From Pinirhizobacter soli (GTDB lineage Bacteria; Pseudomonadota; Gammaproteobacteria; Xanthomonadales; Rhodanobacteraceae), in assembly GCF_015905305.1 (NCBI RefSeq), contig NZ_JADZLQ010000001.1, forward strand, positions 1,078,599-1,142,598: 64,000 nt of DNA, given 5' to 3'. Numbering within the stretch: the stretch's first letter is position 1; every line of letters begins with the position of its first letter. A model generated the notes under the pieces. That model made no database searches and had not been told where the DNA came from. It saw nothing but the letters and a program-made list of their open reading frames with translations. The translations under genes and the position numbers were made by a program. Positions 48,778-58,800 of this stretch are shown in pieces.

Positions 48778-51700
48778 GTGCCAAACACAACCACCGCGCC
48801 AGCGACGGAAACGACGTCGCCCCTCTTCGACGTGCTGCCTCCCGCCGGCCTCGGCGCGGCGCCGTCGCATCTTGAGCTCATCCTCGACCCGGCCCTCGCC
48901 GCGGCCATCGACAGCGCCTCGGAGCGGCCCGGGTGCTTTCCTGCAACGCAGCTGCGTCGCGCCCTGGCGGCGGTGGATGCCGCGCTCACCGGTACCGATG
49001 GCATGCATGCGGGCGAAGCCGGCGATGATGCACACGGTGCGTGGTCGGTCGGCGATGGCACAGAGCCTGCCGCTGATGCGGCGAGCGTGTGGACGCTTCA
49101 CGGCGATCGCCTGTGCGTGGATTACCGCGCGCCTTTCGGTGCAGAAGCCGCCCGGATCATGGGGCAGGCCACCGTGCACGCCCTGCGCGCGCTCAGTGCC
49201 GGCAACGCGGTGGACATCGTCGATCCGTCCGAGCGCAGCCAGATGCTGGGCCAGTGGAACCGGACGGCCGTCTCCCGCCAGGTCACCGACACGGTCCACG
49301 GCCTGTTCTCGCAGGTGGCGCACGAGCACGCAGCATCCATCGCCATCGAGGAAGGCGACCGCGCCATTACCTATGCCGAGCTCGACGAGCAGGCCAACCG
49401 CGTGGCCGGTGCGCTCATCGCGCGCGGCGTGGGCGTGGGTCAATGCGTGGCGCTGCTGCTGGACCGCTCGGCCGACGCCATCGTGGCCTTGCTGGGCGTG
49501 CTCAAGGCCGGTGCCGCCTACCTTCCGCTCGATCCCCTGCAACCTGCTGGCCGCCTTGCCTTCGTTGCCAATGATGCCAAGGCGGCGTTGATCGTTCGTG
49601 CCGAAGGCAGCGATCCGCTGGCGGGCGCCGAAGCGCCCGTCGTCTCGCTGGCCGGGCTGTTTGAGAGCTCGCCGCTGTCGACGCCCGTGGTATACGGCAA
49701 TGCGCTGGCCTACGTGATGTACACCTCCGGCTCCACCGGCACGCCCAAGGGCGTGGAAATTCCCCATCGCGGGATCATCCGCCTGGTGCGCGGCGTCGAC
49801 TACGTCGCCTTCGGCACGGCGCCGCGCATGCTGCACGCCGCACCGCTTGGCTTCGATGCCTCGACCCTGGAGATCTGGGGCGCGTTGCTTAACGGCGGCA
49901 CGGTGATCGTGCACCCGGAGAAGATTCCCACGGGCTTGGGCCTGGCCGCGACCATCCGTGGCCACGACGCCAGGATCGCCTGGCTCACGGCGGCGCTCTT
50001 CAATGCCGTGGTCGATGAAGACCCTACCCACCTGCGCGGCCTTCAGCAATTGCTGACCGGCGGCGAGGCCCTGTCGCCCGGTCACATCCGCAAGGCCTAC
50101 GCCGCGCTCGATGACGTGGTGCTGATCAACGGCTACGGTCCGACGGAGTGCACCACCTTCGCCACGACCTGGCGCATACCGCGCGACCTTGCCGATACCG
50201 TTACCTCCATTCCCATTGGCCGGCCGATCGCCGATACCACGCTGTACGTGCTTGGAGGACGCGGCCAGTTGCTGCCGGTAGGCGTGATCGGCGAACTGTA
50301 TATCGGCGGTGCCGGCGTGGCCCGCGGTTACCTGGCCAGGCCCGAACTCACCGCCGAGCGCTTCGTTGCCGATACATTCGGCACCGGCAGCGGCCGGCTC
50401 TACCGCACCGGCGACCTGGTGCGCTGGCTCGCCGACGGCAGCATCGAATTCATCGGCCGCGCCGATGGCCAGGTGAAGATCCGCGGCTACCGCATCGAGG
50501 TCGGCGAGATTGAAGCTGCACTGTTGCGCCTGGAAGGCGTGCGTGCCTGCGCCGTGGTGCCGATGGACGATCGGGGCCAGAAGCGCCTGGTGGCCTATTA
50601 CGTGGCGTCCAATCCGTCGGTGGACGCGCGCGGCCTGCGTGCGGCATTGGCCGAAACCCTCCCCGACTTCATGTTGCCTTCGGCATGGATGGGCCTGGAT
50701 GCCTTGCCGATCACGGCCAACGGCAAGCTTGATCGCCGCGCCCTGCCCTCGCCCGACGCCAGCCGCTCGGAGCTCGCCGACCGCTACGTACCGGCCCATG
50801 GCCAGACCGAAGCCAGGATCTGCGCGATCTTCGCGCAAATCCTTGGCATCGATAGTGTCGGGCGTAACGATCATTTCTTCGACCTCGGCGGCAATTCCCT
50901 GCTGGCGGTAAAGACACTGGCGCGGATCCATGCCGAGCTTTCCACCCGGCCAAGCATCGTCGACTTCTTCGGCGAGCCCACGCCCGCGGCCCTTGGTGCG
51001 CTGATCGACGGCGTCGCGGTGCAAACAACCCCTGAAGCAAGCAACGCCGGCGCCAAGCTTGCCGAGCCGGTCGCCATCATCGCCATGGCCGGCCGCTTCC
51101 CCGGTGCACACGACGTGGAGGCTTTCTGGGAGAACCTCTGCGAAGGCCGCGAATCGATCACGTTCTTCGGGCCTGGTGAGCTGGATCCTGCCATTGACGG
51201 ATCGGAAAGCAACGAACCAGGCTACGTCGCCGCGCGTGGCATCGTCGATGGCGTGGAAGATTTCGATGCCGGCTTCTTCGGCATGTCGCCGCGCGAAGCG
51301 GAGCTTACCGATCCGCAGCAACGCGTTTTCCTTGAGTTGTGCTGGGAATGCCTAGAGCGTGCCGGCCATGTGCCCGACAACGCCGGCGGTACGGTCGGCG
51401 TGTTCGCCGGCATGCACAACGCCACGTATTTCCAGAAGCACCTGGCCCATCGCCCAGACCTCATCGACAAGCTCGGTGCGTTCCAGGTGATGCTGGCCAA
51501 CGAGAAGGATTACATCGCGACACGAGTGGCGCACAAGTTGAACCTGAATGGCCCGGCGGTCAGCCTCAACACCGCCTGCTCCACGTCGCTGGTGGCCATC
51601 TGCCAGGCTTTCGATGCGCTGCGCCTGGGCCATTGCGACATGGCACTGGCCGGTGGCTCGTCGATCACTTGCCCACCGCGCAGTGGCTACGTGGCGCAGG

Positions 51701-54700
51701 AGGGCTCCATGCTCTCGCCCGATGGCCACACGCGCAGTTTCGATATCGGTGCCCAGGGCACCGTATTCAGCGATGGGTCGGCCGTGGTGCTGTTGAAGCG
51801 CCTGGCCGACGCCCTGCGCGATGGCGATCCGATCATCGCGGTGATGCGCGGTGGCGCGGTCAACAACGACGGCGGCATCAAGGCCAGCTTCACCGCACCG
51901 AGCGCCGCCGGGCAGGCAGCGGTGATCACGCGGGCGCTGGATGTGGCGGGTGTCGATCCCCGCTCGATTTCCTATGTCGAGACGCACGGTACAGCCACGC
52001 CGCTTGGCGACCCGATCGAAATCGAGGGCTTGTCGCGCGCTTACCGCCGGCACACCAAGGATGCAGCGTTCTGCGCCATCGGTTCGCTCAAATCCAACGT
52101 CGGCCACCTGGTCATGGCCGCAGGCGTCGCCGGGGTGATCAAGACATCGCTCTCGCTGGCGTCGCGACAGCTTCCGCCGTCCCTGCATTTCACTGCGAAC
52201 AACCCGCGGCTGGGGCTGGAAGGGTCACCCTTCGTCGTCAATGCTGCCCTACGTGAATGGACGTCCGATGGCGTGCGCCGCGCGGGAGTAAGTTCGTTCG
52301 GGGTGGGCGGTACCAATGCCCATGCCATCCTGGAAGAAGCACCCGAACGCGAAGCTTCCACTCCAGCGCAGGGCCCGCAGCTGCTGGTGCTCTCAGCGCG
52401 CAGCGAGGCTTCGCTGCAGGCCGCCGTACTGAACCTTGGCGACCACCTGGCGATGAACCCGGCGATCAACCTCGCCGACGCCGCACACACCCTGGTGGTG
52501 GGACGCAAGGTGTTCGCCCACCGCGCCCATGTGGTCGCTGCCAACGCTACCGAGGCCGTCGAACGGCTTGCCGCGGCGACGTTACGCAAAGCCTCGGCCC
52601 AGGAACCAGGCATCGTCTTCATGTTCCCGGGCCAGGGCTCGCAGTACGCAGGCATGGGACGTGTCCTGCATGCCACGGACGCAGACTTCCGTAACGCGCT
52701 CGATGCCTGCGCACAGGCATTGGAAGAAGAGCTTGGCTTCGACCTGCGCGAGCGCATGTTCGCCGACGACGCCGACGCGCTGCGCGAAACAGGGCTGACG
52801 CAGCCGGCGACCTTCGCCATCGAATACGCGCTGGCCCGCGCCTGGATGGCCCGTGGCATCAAGCCGGTGGCCATGCTCGGCCACAGCGTCGGGGAATTCA
52901 CCGCTGCCGTGCTTGCCGGGGTGATGAGCCTTGAAGATGGCGCGCGCCTGGTGGCCCGCCGCGGCCGCATGATGCAGGCATTGCCTGCCGGCAACATGCT
53001 GTCAGTGAAGATGGCCGCGGCCGATCTGCAACGGATGCTTCCGCCGGTGTTGTCGCTGGCTGCAGAGAACGGTCCCACGGCCTGCGTGGTGTCCGGCCCT
53101 TCCGACGCCATCGCCCAGCTGCAAGCCCGACTCGAGGCCGATGGCGTGGCCTGCCGCGCCCTGCACACCTCGCACGCCTTCCATTCATCGATGATGGATC
53201 CGGTGCTGGGGCCTTTCGCCGCCGAAGTGGCGTCGATCCGCCTTGCCACGCCGTCGATCCGCATCGTCTCCACGCTTACCGGCGACACCCTCACCGACGC
53301 GGAGGCTACCTCGGCCGACTACTGGACGCGCCACCTGCGCGGCACCGTACGCTTCGGAACGGCGGTGGCAAGCCTGCTGGAGGAACCGGACCTGGTCTTC
53401 GTCGACGCTGGCCCTCGCGGCACGCTGGCCGCGCTCACGCGCATGCAGAAGGCTGCCCGTGGCCGCACCATTGTGGCCAGCCTCGGTGACACGCCCGCCG
53501 GCGAACAGGCAGCATGGCTCGATGCCGCTGGAGCGCTGTGGTCCACCGGCATGCCGCTGGACATGGCCTCGCTCGATACACGCGCACGCAAGCTGCGCAT
53601 CCGCCTGCCTACCTATCCCTTCGAACGCAAGCGCCACTGGGTGGATGCCACCCCGGCGCTTCGTACTGCCATTGAGGCTGCGCCTATCCAGGCCGCCACT
53701 TTTGTCCCCGCCCCGACCGCCCTTCCGGAGCCCGTCATGCCCGTCCAGAATTCCCAGCCGAACACTTCATCCGGTCGCGCCAGCCGCCTCATCGGCCAGC
53801 TCACCGCCTTGTTCGAGGACGTCTCCGGCGCCGACATGGACGACGTGGATCCGACATCGACCTTCATGGAACTGGGGCTCGATTCGCTGTCCCTGACCCA
53901 GGTCGCGCTGCAACTGCAGAAGACCTTCGCGCTGAAGATCACCTTCCGCGAACTGATGGAATCGTGCCCGAGCTTCGAGACCCTTGCCAAGCACATCGAT
54001 CGCCTGTTGCCGCCGGAAGCCGCGTCTGCCCCGGTGGCAGCGGCAAGCCCCGCAAGCATCGCCAGTGCGCCCGCGGCCATGCCCATGGCCGCTGTATCAA
54101 TGCCGATGGCGGCCAGCGGCAACCTGGTGCAGGATGTGATCGCCCAGCAGATGGCCATCATGCAGCAGCAACTGGCCCTGCTCTCCGGCGCGCCGATGGC
54201 GGCACCGCCGGTCGCCGCGGCACCAGTCGCCGCCGCGCCCGTGCAGCCGGCCGCGATGGCCGCGACCAGCGCTCCGGCTCCGGTCGTGAACACCCCTCCC
54301 CCAGCCGCCAACGACGGCCAGGACGAGGAAGCCGCGCTTGCCCACACCAGCTACGACGTGAAGAAGGCCTTTGGCGCCATCGCCCGTATCCACTCGGGCA
54401 ATACCGATCTCACCGCGCGCCAGCGTGCACGCCTGGAAGCCTTCACCCGCCGCTACATCGAACGCACCAAGGCATCGAAGGCCTATACCCAGGAGCATCG
54501 CGACCACCTGGCCGATCCGCGCGTGGTCAATGGCTTCCGCCCCTTGCTGAAGGAAATCATCTACCAGGTGGTGGTAGGCAAATCCAAGGGATCGCGGGTA
54601 TGGGACCTGGACGGCAATGAATACGTCGATGCATTGAACGGCTTCGGCATGAACCTGTTCGGCTGGCAGCCTGACTTCGTCATCGACGCGGTTCGCAAGC

Positions 54701-55890
54701 AGTTGGACGACGGCTACGAGATCGGCCCGCAGCATCCGCTGGCAGGCGTGGTGGCCAAGCAGGTGTGCGAGCTCACCGGCTTCGACCGCGCGGCGCTTTG
54801 CAATACGGGTTCCGAAGCGGTGATGGGCACCGTCCGCATTGCCCGCACCGTCACCGGCCGCGACACGCTGGTGATCTTCACCGGCTCCTACCACGGCATC
54901 TTCGACGAAGTGATCGTGCGCGGCACCAAGAAGCTTCGCTCGGTACCGGCAGCACCAGGCATCCTGAAGAACACTTCCGAGAACGTGCTGGTGCTCGACT
55001 ACGGCACGCCCGAGTCGCTGGCGATCATCCGCGAGCGGGCTTCCACCATTGCAGCCGTACTGGTGGAACCAGTGCAAAGCCGCCGTCCTGATTTCCAGCC
55101 GCGTGAATTCCTGCAGGAACTGCGCGCCATCACTGCCGACGCCGGTGCACTGTTGATCTTCGACGAAGTGGTGACGGGCTTCCGCTCGCACCCGCGAGGC
55201 GCGCAGGCGGTGCTGGGCATCGATGCGGACCTTGCTTCCTACGGCAAGGTCGTCGGCGGTGGCTTCCCGATCGGCGTGATCGCCGGCAAGCGCAAGTTCA
55301 TGGACGCGCTGGACGGCGGCGGCTGGCAATTTGGCGACGCCTCGATCCCGACGGTCGGCGTGACCTACTTCGCCGGCACCTTCGTCCGTCATCCGCTGGC
55401 CCTGGCCGCCGCCCACGCCGTGCTCACCCACCTGGCCGACGAAGGTGGCGAGCTGCAAAAGGGTTTGAACGGCCGCACCACGGCGATGATCGACGAACTG
55501 AACGCCTTCTGCACCGCGGTGGGCGCGCCCATCAAGCTCACCCACTTCGCCTCGGTGTGGAAGGTGAATTTCATGGAGGAACACCCGCTGCAGGACCTGC
55601 TGTTCGCCATGATGCGCAGCCGCGGGATCCACGTGCTGGACAACTTCCCCTGCTTCTTCACCACCGCACATTCGGCCAATGACTTCGCCACCATCGCCAC
55701 GGCCTTCCGCGAATCGGTGCTGGAACTGCAGGAAGCTGAATTCCTGCCGCGGCGCATCGACGTGCGTTCGCTCGACGCCGACAACCCGCCCGTCGCCGGC
55801 GCCCGCCTGGGCAAGGACGAGAAGGGCAATCCCGCCTGGTTCGTGCCCAATCCCGAGGCGCCGGGCAAGTACATGAGGGTGAGTGCATGA
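48778..55890 (+). CDS. Hybrid NRPS-PKS: A-PCP-KS-AT-ACP-aminotransferase
   Basis: About 2370 residues. Residues 1-165 look like the tail of a condensation domain without HHxxxDG. Then: adenylation (about 170-660; TSGSTGTPKG near 316, YRTGD at 542, NGK at 648-650); PCP (S707, LGGNSLLA); ketosynthase (about 762-1190; C934, H1070, H1110); acyltransferase (about 1280-1590; S1370 in GHSVGE, HAFH at 1466-1469, the malonyl signature); ACP (S1703); an Ala/Pro linker; and a class III aminotransferase (about 1870-2320; K2157 in YGKVVGGG). No ketoreductase. The first A domain's pocket residues read D-A-L-W-L-G-G-T-F-K, near the valine code. GTG 48778 is preceded by GAGAGGGGAAG; ATG 48712 and GTG 48655 are alternatives. 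Its stop overlaps the next gene. Confidence 0.93.
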   Translation: MPNTTTAPATETTSPLFDVLPPAGLGAAPSHLELILDPALAAAIDSASERPGCFPATQLRRALAAVDAALTGTDGMHAGEAGDDAHGAWSVGDGTEPAADAASVWTLHGDRLCVDYRAPFGAEAARIMGQATVHALRALSAGNAVDIVDPSERSQMLGQWNRTAVSRQVTDTVHGLFSQVAHEHAASIAIEEGDRAITYAELDEQANRVAGALIARGVGVGQCVALLLDRSADAIVALLGVLKAGAAYLPLDPLQPAGRLAFVANDAKAALIVRAEGSDPLAGAEAPVVSLAGLFESSPLSTPVVYGNALAYVMYTSGSTGTPKGVEIPHRGIIRLVRGVDYVAFGTAPRMLHAAPLGFDASTLEIWGALLNGGTVIVHPEKIPTGLGLAATIRGHDARIAWLTAALFNAVVDEDPTHLRGLQQLLTGGEALSPGHIRKAYAALDDVVLINGYGPTECTTFATTWRIPRDLADTVTSIPIGRPIADTTLYVLGGRGQLLPVGVIGELYIGGAGVARGYLARPELTAERFVADTFGTGSGRLYRTGDLVRWLADGSIEFIGRADGQVKIRGYRIEVGEIEAALLRLEGVRACAVVPMDDRGQKRLVAYYVASNPSVDARGLRAALAETLPDFMLPSAWMGLDALPITANGKLDRRALPSPDASRSELADRYVPAHGQTEARICAIFAQILGIDSVGRNDHFFDLGGNSLLAVKTLARIHAELSTRPSIVDFFGEPTPAALGALIDGVAVQTTPEASNAGAKLAEPVAIIAMAGRFPGAHDVEAFWENLCEGRESITFFGPGELDPAIDGSESNEPGYVAARGIVDGVEDFDAGFFGMSPREAELTDPQQRVFLELCWECLERAGHVPDNAGGTVGVFAGMHNATYFQKHLAHRPDLIDKLGAFQVMLANEKDYIATRVAHKLNLNGPAVSLNTACSTSLVAICQAFDALRLGHCDMALAGGSSITCPPRSGYVAQEGSMLSPDGHTRSFDIGAQGTVFSDGSAVVLLKRLADALRDGDPIIAVMRGGAVNNDGGIKASFTAPSAAGQAAVITRALDVAGVDPRSISYVETHGTATPLGDPIEIEGLSRAYRRHTKDAAFCAIGSLKSNVGHLVMAAGVAGVIKTSLSLASRQLPPSLHFTANNPRLGLEGSPFVVNAALREWTSDGVRRAGVSSFGVGGTNAHAILEEAPEREASTPAQGPQLLVLSARSEASLQAAVLNLGDHLAMNPAINLADAAHTLVVGRKVFAHRAHVVAANATEAVERLAAATLRKASAQEPGIVFMFPGQGSQYAGMGRVLHATDADFRNALDACAQALEEELGFDLRERMFADDADALRETGLTQPATFAIEYALARAWMARGIKPVAMLGHSVGEFTAAVLAGVMSLEDGARLVARRGRMMQALPAGNMLSVKMAAADLQRMLPPVLSLAAENGPTACVVSGPSDAIAQLQARLEADGVACRALHTSHAFHSSMMDPVLGPFAAEVASIRLATPSIRIVSTLTGDTLTDAEATSADYWTRHLRGTVRFGTAVASLLEEPDLVFVDAGPRGTLAALTRMQKAARGRTIVASLGDTPAGEQAAWLDAAGALWSTGMPLDMASLDTRARKLRIRLPTYPFERKRHWVDATPALRTAIEAAPIQAATFVPAPTALPEPVMPVQNSQPNTSSGRASRLIGQLTALFEDVSGADMDDVDPTSTFMELGLDSLSLTQVALQLQKTFALKITFRELMESCPSFETLAKHIDRLLPPEAASAPVAAASPASIASAPAAMPMAAVSMPMAASGNLVQDVIAQQMAIMQQQLALLSGAPMAAPPVAAAPVAAAPVQPAAMAATSAPAPVVNTPPPAANDGQDEEAALAHTSYDVKKAFGAIARIHSGNTDLTARQRARLEAFTRRYIERTKASKAYTQEHRDHLADPRVVNGFRPLLKEIIYQVVVGKSKGSRVWDLDGNEYVDALNGFGMNLFGWQPDFVIDAVRKQLDDGYEIGPQHPLAGVVAKQVCELTGFDRAALCNTGSEAVMGTVRIARTVTGRDTLVIFTGSYHGIFDEVIVRGTKKLRSVPAAPGILKNTSENVLVLDYGTPESLAIIRERASTIAAVLVEPVQSRRPDFQPREFLQELRAITADAGALLIFDEVVTGFRSHPRGAQAVLGIDADLASYGKVVGGGFPIGVIAGKRKFMDALDGGGWQFGDASIPTVGVTYFAGTFVRHPLALAAAHAVLTHLADEGGELQKGLNGRTTAMIDELNAFCTAVGAPIKLTHFASVWKVNFMEEHPLQDLLFAMMRSRGIHVLDNFPCFFTTAHSANDFATIATAFRESVLELQEAEFLPRRIDVRSLDADNPPVAGARLGKDEKGNPAWFVPNPEAPGKYMRVSA

Positions 55891-58800
55891 GTGCGCAGGA
55901 CATCATCGCCACCACGGCGGTCGAGTACGACCCGTTCGCCCAGGCAGCACTTTCGAAGGTCGCGCCCACCACGGCGCCACAGCGCGAGATCTGGCTGGCG
56001 GCCTCCCTGGAACCGGAGGCATCGCTGGCCTACAACGAGGCGATCTCGCTGCGCCTGCGCGGCGCACTGGATATCGCCGCGCTGCAGGCTGCGCTGCAAC
56101 GCCTGGTCGATCGCCACGAATCGTTGCGCGCCACCATCAGCGCGGACGGCCAGGAGATGCTCATCGTCGATGCGCTCAGCCTGGCATGCCCGCTGGACGA
56201 CCTTTCGAACCTGGATGAAGCCGCTCGCGAAGCACAGGTCAAGGCGGTGCTGGCCCATGTGGTCACCGTTCCCTTCGACCTGGAACACGGGCCGCTGCTG
56301 CGCACCCAGTTGCTCCGGCTGGCCACCGACGAGCATGTACTGGTGCTCACCGCCCATCACGTGATCTGCGATGGCTGGTCGTTCGGCGTCATCGTGAACG
56401 ACCTGGCCGCCTTGTACGCCGAGGCCACCGGCCAGGCACCGTCGCCCGGCGCTGCCGAGGCCTTCAGCGATTTTGCACGCGCCCAGGCATCGGGCAGCGA
56501 TCCTGCCGACGAACATTACTGGGTGGAACGGTTCTCCAGCGGGGCGCCTTCGCTGGACCTCCCCACCGATCGTGCGCGACCGCGGCAGCGAGGCTTTTCC
56601 TCGCAGCGGGAAGACCACGCCATTGACCGCGAGCTTGTATCGGCCATCCGTGCACTTGGTGCCAAGCGCGGCGCCAGCCTCTATGCCACGCTGCTGGCCG
56701 GGTTTGGCATCCTGCTGCAGCGACTGGCCGGACAGGACGACGTGGTGATCGGCATCCCGACCGCCGGCCAGGCGGCGGGCGGCCATCATGCGCTAGTGGG
56801 CCATTGCGTGAACGTGCTTCCGCTGCGTTGTTCGCCGGATCCCGCCACGCCGTTCGAGGGCGTCCTGGCGCAGGTACGCGCAGATCTCCTCGATGCCTTC
56901 GAACACCAGCAATACACCCTGGGCAGCCTCCTCGCCCGCCTGGCACTGCCGCGCGACCCGTCGCGCCTGCCGCTGGTAAGCGTGCTGTTCAACCTCGACC
57001 AGGCCCTGGATGAGTCGACCGTGACCTTCCCGGGGTTGTCGTTCCAATTCGCCGGCGTCCCCCGCGCCTTCGAGAATTTCGAGCTCTTCATCAACGCCGT
57101 GCAGGTTGACGGCGGCCTGCGCCTGGAATGCCAGTACAACAGCCAGCTGTTCCGCGGTGAAACCATCCGTGGCTGGCTCGACGCCTATGAAACCTTGTTG
57201 CGGAGCGCCGTGGCGAACGCCACCACGCCCGCGGGCGCACTGGACCTGCTTTCGCCCACCGCGCGCGAATCGATTGCCGCCCTGCAACCGCCGGCCACGC
57301 CGTTTCCGCGCCAGCGCCTTGCCCACGAGCATTTCGAACTTTCCGTCGACCAGGCACCTGATCGCGTTGCCGTGCGCCATGGCAAGACAGCCTTGCGTTA
57401 TGGCGAGCTGGAAGCCCGGGCCAACCGCATCGCGCGCGCGCTGCGCCAGCGCGGCGTGGGCCGCGGCGACCTGGTCGGCATCTGCCTTGGCCGCGGTCCG
57501 GACATGCTTGCCGCCCTGCTGGGTGTGATGAAATCCGGCGCCGGCTACGTGCCGATGGATCCGCTGTTCCCGGCCGAACGCCTGGGCTTCATGGCCGAGG
57601 ACGCGAAACTCGCCGCGCTGATCGCCGACGACACCGCGCCCGTCGGCATCGCCCTGGATGAGGCCCGCGTGCTGTCGCTCTCCCGCGACGCCGCACTCCT
57701 GGATGCACTGGATGGTACGCGCCTGCCACGCGACCAGTCCGCCGCGACGCCAGAGTCGATCGCGTACGTGATCTTCACCTCCGGCTCCACCGGCCGGCCC
57801 AAGGGCGTGCGCGTACCGCACCGGCCCACGTCGAATTTCCTCGCTTCCATGCAGGAGCTCACCGGCATAGGCGCCGATGACCGCCTGGTGGCAGTCACCA
57901 CGCTCTCCTTCGATATCGCCTTCCTCGAACTGATGCTGCCGCTATGCGTGGGCGCCACCGTGGTGCTGGCCGGTGCCGACGATGTCCGCGACGGCACGGC
58001 GCTGCGCACGCTGGCGGAAGAAAGCCAGGCGACGCTGATGCAGGCCACGCCGGCCGGATGGCGCGTGCTGATCGAGGCCGGTTGGCAAGGTAGCCGTGGC
58101 TTCCGCGCCATCACCGGTGGCGAACCGCTCGCGCTGGACCTTGCCGAGGCGCTGTTGTCGCGCTGCGGGCAGGTGTTCAACGCCTATGGCCCCACCGAGA
58201 CCACCGTGTGGTCGACGTGGTGGAAAGTGGCAGCGCCTCGCGAAGGCATCTGGATCGGCACGCCGATCGCCAATACCCAGGTGCACGTGCTCGACGCGCA
58301 TGGTGTGCCCTGCCCTCTGGGCGTGCCGGGCGAGATCGTCATCGGTGGTGCCGGTGTCACCCTGGGCTACCTCGACCGCCCCGAGCTCACCGCGGACCGG
58401 TTTATTCCCGATACCTCCAGTGAGGATGCCGGCGCCACCATGTACCGCACGGGCGACCGCGGCCGGTGGCTGGCCAACGGCCAGCTCGAACACTTGGGCC
58501 GCCTGGATTTCCAGGTGAAGGTGCGCGGCTATCGCATCGAGCCTGGTGAGATCGAGAATGTGCTGGCCGATGCGCCGGCGGTGGCGCGCGCAGTAGTGAT
58601 TGCCCGGGAAGACCGCCCAGGCGACGTGCGACTGGTGGCATACGTGGTCACCCGCGACGGCGCCGCCTTCGACGAAGAAGCACTGGTGGCGCGGATGAAA
58701 ACCCGCCTGCCCGACTACATGGTGCCGCAGCACATCATCGACATGCCGTCGATCCCGCTGCTGCCCAACGGCAAGATCGACCGCAAGGCGCTGCCCGCGC

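Noticed and set aside
48679-51321. 880-codon open frame on the minus strand opposite the first synthetase
   Set aside because: It is a shadow of the strongly coding plus strand; its translation is His/Arg/Gly-rich without any domain, while the plus strand shows complete A and PCP motifs.
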